Of a stretch of 64,000 nt of DNA, positions 52,642-61,600 are shown in pieces. Both the position numbers and the translations under genes were made by a program. The stretch spans positions 420,988,557-421,052,556 of the forward strand of contig CM077115.1 in the NCBI GenBank assembly GCA_039619475.1, written 5' to 3'. The stretch comes from Icerya purchasi (taxonomy: Eukaryota > Arthropoda > Insecta > Hemiptera > Monophlebidae). Under the pieces are notes generated by a model. It was given only the letters and a program-made list of their open reading frames with translations, was not told the DNA's origin and ran no database searches. Position 1 is the stretch's first letter. Each line of letters opens with the position of its first letter.

Positions 52642-55600
52642 TCTTGTCCTCTTCTCCGCTTTTCGCAGGTTTAAGTTGTAGCTTCTGGGGCATGAACCAG
52701 GGAGAAGTACACTACGTTTCTTTAAACATTTTGCTTATATGAGTGGAATCTATGATGACTGATTTCTGAATATCGGCTACTAGTTTTTTATAGTTTAGAT
52801 GTAATTCGACGGCACTTTTCCTTAACGTTGCTGGTACGACCGCCATTGTTGAAATAACGAATGGTATTTTCCTAACCCTATTCATAGCCCAAAGTCTTTT
52901 AACCTCCATGGCTAATTCCCCATGTATTTATTAATTTTCATAGAGTATCTATTTTGAATGCTTTCGTTATTTACAACTGTAATATCAATAAGAGCCACAT
53001 GTTTATTCTTCTTATTGATTAACGTTATATCAGGTCGGTTCGCAGCGACCGTTTTATCAGTTCTTACTATTTGCATATCCCAGTATATCCTATGCGTTTC
53101 ATTTTCAGCGATATCAGGTGGTTTACACTTGTAATACGGTTCATTATTAATTATTATACCGCGTAATTTGCATATCTCTTTATATATAATCTTAGTAACA
53201 TTATTATGTCTGTGTGTGTACTGCGTTTGTGCCAGCATGAAGTATCCTGCAGGTATATGATTTATGGTCTCCAGGTTTCCGTTACACTTTCTACAGTTTT
53301 CGTTTTCTATCCTTTCTTTTAATATTCTCTTTCCATAAACACGTGTTTTCCATACACCATCCTATAATGCTAACGTGAGAAGCCCTCTGTCTTTGAATAA
53401 ATCTTACCAGCTGCTAGCCATTTGTGCGTATTTACTCTATCCACTGAGTCTTTGTTTATCACTGCCCAGTATTTACCATGGAGGGGCTTTTCATTTAAGG
53501 CGTTGCGCATGTTCTTTTCACTGTTGTCAACTTATGTCTGTATTTCATTTGTTACTTCCGGAGATGCCAGTTTTAATGGTGTATAATTACCATCACAGTC
53601 CTAGAGTATCTTGTATATATTTTGTTCTGCTACCTTTGTATACCAATATTTCCTTAATCCTAGCAATTGTTTATTTATTATTATTATTTTAAAAAATGTT
53701 GAACCTTCAAGTAATTTTCGATGTAATTTTCACTCTGTTGTGGAGGTGTCTTTTGAGTAAATCTGCACGAAATTATACTCGGGTGGTTGTTGTTTGGTCC
53801 ATATTATATAACAGCGATGGCAAATATCAAATAAGTTGTGTAACATTAGTTTTCTTCAATGTATTATTTCATAAAGAATTTCATTATACGATAAACAATT
53901 ACATTGGCGAGAGTTAGTCCAAAAAATTAGGGTTTGTTTTATTATTATTTAGTATATCGAACTTACTTTCCGTACCCACATCGGGCGTCGAACTAACGAA
54001 TACTACCGAATTAAAAAATAGGTTTAAAATTAAGTTCTTTTTCGAAAATTTATAAAAATTAAATTAGAATTATATTCCGTAATAAATCATTTTCAAAGTT
54101 AGATGTAGAGAATTTAAACATCGTTTGATTAAATATGAAAAATTATGTGTTAACCGCTGCACATTAATAAGTAATCGGAGAAAAATAATCGTGTGGTAAA
54201 TTTTAGAGTTCTGCTAATGGAAAGAATACCAAACCAGGCGTTAAAGCAACAAAATCGCCATTAATAGTACACAGTTATGCGGAAGCAATGAACACCTTGC
54301 ATTCGGCTATTATTCAAAATAATGTCTCCTGCGGCTTATGCGGGAAATTCGAATCCAACATTCGTAATCATATTTTAGGACATATGAAAAAACATCTGGA
54401 TGATACAGCTGAAACAAACGCGGAAAATAATTCAGTTAGTATAAATGAAAACTTATTAGTATGTTTTTTTTTATTTAATTATTCGTTTTATAATCCATTG
54501 TTAACTAAACTTGCCATTTTAGAGCAGAATATATTTCCCGGACCAAAGGAAACACTGCGTGTTTAAATACGACGGGTGTACAAAAACAACTTGAAAAGAT
54601 ACACTTCTTTAATGAACACTGCGTATAGATGAGATAACATCGGCAGTGTGAATTTAAAGTATTCCCTGTTTACAGTAAAAATTTCTATCCAAACGAACGT
54701 TTTTCGTATAGAACTAATATGAAACCTAGCCCTCAGAATTTTTACACGAGACAAAAATGACGCGTGTACTAAAATTCGATTTATTGTTGCAAGTAGGGTT
54801 AGAAGAAATTAGGCAATTTCGTTACCCAAAATATTGTCAGAACTTGGCGTTCTTGCTGCGAGATACAGCCTTATGACAAATCTGCGACAGTTCAGAATAT
54901 TTCGGACTGCATACTGACAATGTTATCGTCATCCGCGGGCCGAAATTTGTAGTAAAAGCGTACACGAAACCGTTATCGAATTTTGATCAAGCACACCGAG
55001 GAAATAAAAAAAAATGCCAAAATTGGTCAACTGTAATATTGCTGGAAAGAGGGGCATTATATGTGTAAATAAAAGACGCTTAATCGATTCACTGAATGTT
55101 TATGACCATGAAATGTATTGATTGCACTGGTTCATAAAACAATTTATATAATTTCTAACGAATAATATCTACATATTAACTAACAGTTTAATTTTAATTT
55201 TCTTAAGGGGTAATGTCACCTTAGGGTCACAAAATTTCGGGTGATTTCCTGAGACTTACCACGAACGATAGAAAAGAGATAGAGATATGCGGTTCTGTGC
55301 ATATGAAAGTAGTGGTCTTTAACTACAAAAAACATGTTTTATTTTAATTTGTATAATACAAAATGGCGACACAGCAGCGCACGTAAAAAAAAAAAAGAAA
55401 TCGGTCGGTTCATACGGGCGTACCGCTACAGGTCACAATTTTTAATCTGAAACAAAAAATCAAAAAGTTTCTTAAAATACAGCTCAAAATAAAGTGAATA
55501 TCGTAGGATTTTTTCGAAAAAATTATTTTAAAAAAATGGCGGTGATTTGAAATTTTTTTTTCTTCTCTTTCGAAAAAAATCGGTCGCAAATCACTTATAA

Positions 55601-58600
55601 AATCTGTAAATATCAATTTATCAAAAAAATCCTACGTTGTTCACTAAAAAATCTTATTTTAAAGTTGCAGTCAAAATTTTAAGTCAATCGGATAAAAATT
55701 GAGTGAGCTATTGGTACGCCCAGTTTGAAAAACACGGTTTCGAGATATTGCTGTTTAAAGTTTTGAGCAGTAGAATTTTGTTGAAATTTTCGTTTTACCT
55801 CTAATCTGCTATGCCTGCTCCATATAATTGGCCTTCTAATTTGAAGTTTTCCTCCTCCTCATCCTTGCTTGTCGAAATTACGTTCCTCCGGGCAGTTTTA
55901 GCCTCTTCGGTGAGCGATCGCTTGGAAAGGGAAATGCGCGTCGTATCGGCGTTGGTACAGAAATTGTAGCAATTTAATCCGATTGTCAAGTCCAATAGAT
56001 CCATAACTTGCATTAATCCGTTGTAACCATCGTCGAAGTATAAAATAGCAATGTAAACAGCTGTATCAAGAACAGATTCCGCATAGACCACACAAGCGAA
56101 TTCAAGCTTTTTCGTTGGAGTTCTGCGTGAATTCGCCTAAAAAACGGGTGAGGAAGTTGTCGTTGCTTTTAAATTTTCGTAAATTAGGTCCACCGCTTCG
56201 AATACTATCATTGTCATGGCAGGCTTATGCTTAAAATTAGCCACATCTCCACCAGAGTTGTCTTCTCTGCTTGCCAAGAACACCACGTTGTCGGTCGTTT
56301 TGGGCTCAAGTGATGTTGCGGCTTCTTGTCGGTCGATATTTTGTGGTACAGTGTTGTCCAAATAGCATTTTTCATATCTCTGATAGGAGTTACTGTGACG
56401 TCTAATGGCGAGGCCATAATAAATCGACAGCTAATCAACTAATTTACCTGTCAGTTTGCCTCTTCAGTCCTTTTGTTTTCTATACCAAATTCCTCAAACG
56501 AATACCCAATCTTTTTTGGATGTGATCTATGCATTCTTTCTTTTCTACGTCTGGATTATTTTCTGCTATAGATTTAAATGTTTTACTGTCCCCATCTTAC
56601 ACATAGTAGATGTGTGCTTAACGTCACTAATGTCTTGTGCTCGACCAAATATGTCGGTCGCGGCAACTACTTTCATTTTTCCTGCCGAGCCTTCATAGTT
56701 GGCTTCGCACTATTCCTAGTGCGTTTCTTTCAAAGTTTCGAATTCAGCAGTGTCTTCTTTTGATTTCCAAAATGAACATGCCTTGCAGAATTCACTTTTG
56801 ATACCGTCTCAACATTAACAATTTTACCAGAACACTGAGATATATATGTGGAGGAGGTCAAACACTAACTGTTGTATGTTCTAACGGACTTTCTACAAAC
56901 AGATAATTTCTCAGTAGCCTCAAAATTTGGGCAGAAGAGGCATGTAGTAATCAAAATTGAAAGCTATGGAAGTTGAGAAGTGTCGGTATAATTCATATAA
57001 AGACGAATAAAGACCTCAAATGCATGCTTCTCCGCACATTCGAAAAACCGCTAATTTTGTTTTACAATTACGTTCGGAAAAACGACTATTTGACCCATTT
57101 ATACGTTCTCCCCTCTCATAATCAACTTTTTACATCATTCTTGAATACTTTAGAGTATTTAAGCCAATAATAATAATAATGAAAAAAAAAAAAAAAACGT
57201 AAAAAAAAGTCACAAGATGATGTTACCCCTTAAATTACACATATCGGAATATATTTCATTTTCGATAACATTTTGACAATTTATTTTCAATTGCGTTATA
57301 TTACACCAATCGTTAATGAAAAATAACGTGATTTTCTGATGAAATAATAAAAATAATAATTTCAATAAATCTTTTGCTTTTACATCTTTCCAATTTAAAA
57401 CGTAACAAAATCAAAAAGGTGCCTTAAATTTTGTTTCATACGAAATTCAATTAATTCATCTTGCAATGTTATAGTGGGCCCGTTACAATATTAGTGTATG
57501 TATATACTTTATTTCTTTTTCGAAGTGTTTCCATTTATCATTTTAATCTTTTTCTTCTAGACTACTTATATTAATTCTTTCTCAGTTTCTTTTTCCAAAG
57601 CTATCTTATGTTTTTTTGATCTTGGATAGATTCCATTTTTTGTTTCGCTTTTTAATCTTTACACGCTTGTTTTAGTCTGCTGGTCATTATAACTGGAATA
57701 TGGTCAGAATCAATATCTGCTCCCGAGGGTATCTTTTGCATAGAGCTTGACCTAATTTTTATATCTGAGCCGAACTGAAATATAGTCTAGTTTTTTTTTC
57801 TTTTCGGCTGATCATATAGCGCATTTGTAATGACAAGATCGTGGATATTACAGAATTCAATTAGCCATTCGCCTCTTCTATTTCTTTTGCCCAATCCGAA
57901 TCTTCCTGTAATATTATCCAACTTTTCTTTTCCAATTACAGCGGTACAAATCTCTAAGTATAATTAAATTTTCTCTATCTTTCACTTCTAATAGGACTTC
58001 TTCCATTTGCTCATAAAGTTCTATTTTTTCGTCTTCACTACTAGTTGTTGGTATGTAAATTTGAATAAGTATAAAATCTGTCGCTTTCCTTTTTATATTA
58101 TAATTAGTTTTTTGTTATATGTCCATATGCTTTTGACGGTATTTCTTATTTCTCTTGAAAGAAGGAATCCAACTACTGCACTTCCGTTATCGAATCCGTT
58201 GTATATAATAAACCTGTAATCTCCACTCTAGAAATCGTCACTTTCAGTCCATCTGGTTTCACTGATGCCCAATTCTTACCATTTCTGTTTTTTGATTTTC
58301 TAATTTTCCACGTTGTTTTTTAATAATTTAACTTTTCAAGTTCCTGTTTTATAAACTTTATTGTCCGTGTCTCTAACCTAAGTTGCTGTACATGACGCGT
58401 AAAAATAAATAAATAAAATAAATGAATAAAATTTTATTGCGTATATTTCTTTTTGGCTTGAACGTTCTCTTTATATAGTCCCTGTATCCCAACTCTGTAG
58501 ATTTTGATACCAGCAAGGGCATAAACTCGAGTTAGTCTGCATTGCTGCAAGGAACCGTTCATTGCCCAATGCCTCCATTTGGCAGCATTTCATAGATACA

Positions 58601-61600
58601 GCATTTCCACGAAATTCTTCACGTGCCGTGTTTGTACTACGGAATAACTACTGCGGTGGTTTCCTGTTTTCTCCCGCATGATTTTCTGTCGGGGTTTATA
58701 TTCCCTTAGCGGAAGGATCCGGGTTTTAGGCGTCAGATACTCGCCTTCTTGCTCTAGATTTTCATTGATCCGATTGGGACAGTTTTTACGAACGAGTTGT
58801 TGATAGTGTGCTTGTTGGAGACGCAGAGTTATAGCTTAACGCTATTCACGGTAGAAACACTTTCGGCAAGTGGACTTTTCCCGTTTTACTGTCAGCGGTG
58901 GTGTATAGGTGAGCTCTACTTTAGCTTTCCTCATCAGCACTAAGCCCGCCGAAAAGGAGATACCCCCTACACGACGCGGACGTACAGAACTCACGTGGTT
59001 GTTGTTTCGTTTCCCTGCTACGATGGAGCTGGTACCCCATGTTGACAGTCGAGTGACTACTTACTAAAGAAGTTAGCTCAGGTTACAACAATCCATGCCG
59101 CGCAGGGCTTTTAACATGAGATACGCAAGAATATTTATTAATAAACTTTTTAGTACGAAATATAATAGAGGCCGAGACATAGAGAATTACTAACTACAAA
59201 AATAAATAAATAAATAAAAAGAAAATAAATTAACATCAGAAAGTTTTAGTTTTAAATATTGTATAAATTTCTTTTTGTTTTTTAATTTGTAGAACACCTC
59301 CGCAGCAAATCAGAACATTACAATTTTTGTACCACCGAACCTACGTTATCAATGCAGCGTAGAAGGCTGCAATTATATAACAATTGATGTAAAAATGTTG
59401 AAAATTCATTATGAAAATTCACACGAAGATTTGAATTATTTTAGGTAACTGAACATTAATATTTTCTGCGTCAGTTTCCTTACCGAAAAATATTTATGAT
59501 TATTTTTAATCTCCAAACAGAAAAGTCAGTATGAATTGGTTAATGAAATTTTAAAACGTAATATCAACTATAAATAAAAATTATCCTTTCTTCGTACTTT
59601 CGAAGTCTGAATAAATTATCGAAAAAGTAAACGATTTAATTAACGCATATCGTGCTTACGAATTAATTTTCTATTAAATAATATCGGTTTTTGTATATTT
59701 TTCTGTTTCACGTATCAGATGTCTTCACTGTTCGTCAACTATGAAGAGTTTTCAAAAAATACCCTTAAGCGAAATGTCTCTTCACTTCAAAATGCACGAT
59801 AAGACATTGTTTAAGTGCCCAAATTGTTCATTTCTTCATTATAAAAAGTAAGTACATGTTTAATGAAAATAAAATTTAAAGTAAGAAAAATTTAACAATT
59901 CGAATAATTTTACTCGAGAAAATTTTATAAAAGCACTACGAAGTGTGCATCCTCTCTTTTAGGGCTCTATCAGTTTTAACAGTGTAATTGCAAACATTAG
60001 CTACAGTTTGCCGATTCAGTTACTTTGCTTATACCTCATTATTTTATTAACGTATTAAAATTCATTCAAATACCGGGGAATATTTGACCCTTGGCAGAAG
60101 ACTAGTAAAGTGAATTGACCGATTTATGAATAATGTACATCGTTAAAGTTTTAAAAAAAGATATTCCAAAATGTTAGGAAACGTGAAATATTAGCGACAG
60201 CCGAGTGTTAAATTATTGATTACTACGATTTCTAGTGACGATTGTATACTTGTTTTCATTATTTCTTGGCGATTGTGTGAATGAAGAAAAATAATCGAAT
60301 CAGAGAATGCTCGATTTCGTTAGTTAAAAACGGCCATGTATTCGAAAATAGGAAGAGCATTTTTTAATAATACCTGAATATTTAAAACAAATGCCTATAA
60401 TTTTGAAGTGCGTAAATAAAAAAATACGCTATAGCGGAATGCGAAAAAAAAGAAGAAACTGGCGATGTAATATTCGTGACCTGCCTGCTTGACTATCTAT
60501 TCATCTAATTGCAAGTTGTTGGGGTCGGGGTTCCCCATTTTTCAAGATAAAATGGACGATGACAAAAATTTACTTCAGTCGGTTTATCGTTCAAGCGTAC
60601 AATTTGTTACTGATCGTCGTAGTAATTTAAAATTACATGTAATTTTTTGGATACAGTTTATCGTATTTTGCAAGGGTGTAATTGTAGAGGGATGGTTTTA
60701 GTTCTTAGATGAATTAGTAAATAGTAAATTTAAAGTATTTACTCAACTAACTCTATTGAAGAAATAAATAATAGAAAGAATTATAATCTATTATTATATT
60801 AAGGAGTTTTAAGTTAATATTATTTATATATGCTTTATCGTTATTTGTATTAAGATTATTAAAAGTATTTAAATGAAAGATTCTAAATAGAATTCCATAC
60901 TAGCATTAAACTTGAATGGATTGCCGCTTTAAATTGTATAGTATAAGTTGTGATTATGAAACAAATATATTATTTGGGAGGGGAAAAACCGTAAAATTAC
61001 AGTTTCTACCATATGCGTATTCAGATTGTTTGTAGCGGTATTTCCAACAACGTTACGGTTTTTATCTGCATAAAAAGCCTTATAATTTTTAGTTTTAAAA
61101 TAAATTTTATATTAGCCGAAATTAGAATTAGCATGTAAGGCAAATATTCTAAAGTGAAATTAAGCACAAAAACGTTAATCGCTATGTCATGGAAAAGGAA
61201 GTTTTAAATCATTCCGTTCGTTTAAAATGATATTGAGCATTCCCAAATTTTTTGTATGTTTCTAATTTTATAAATGTGTTTTCTGAAGGTCCACTATTGA
61301 AAATCACATAAGTACTTCATGTAGTAACATGGAAAAAATTTCGTCCAGTGCTGTAATCATTAGGAACATCGACAATAACGAATCAGAAGATGGATCTAGC
61401 GAACAGTCGTCGTATGAAGAAGACAGTAATGGTATTTTTACATAATTATACTAATTTTCCATAAAAAAATTTACCATTTCGAAAAACTTACATTTATATT
61501 TTATCTACCTTCATTTCCGTAAAAAATAATAGAATGTTTTTTATTCGTATTTGACCGCTCGTGTTAAGTACATTCGTAAAAGTGTTTTAATAAAAAAGAC

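Larger units (their letters stand above)
50647..54206. other. Intron 13
   Basis: It contains two microsatellites and a LINE remnant, listed separately. The minus-strand frame 51897-52088 (with a LTTLNHPKGVHSGLIPPY phrase) and the sequence at 51340-51670 look like decayed coding sequence of a mobile element but could not be assigned. Confidence 0.5.
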
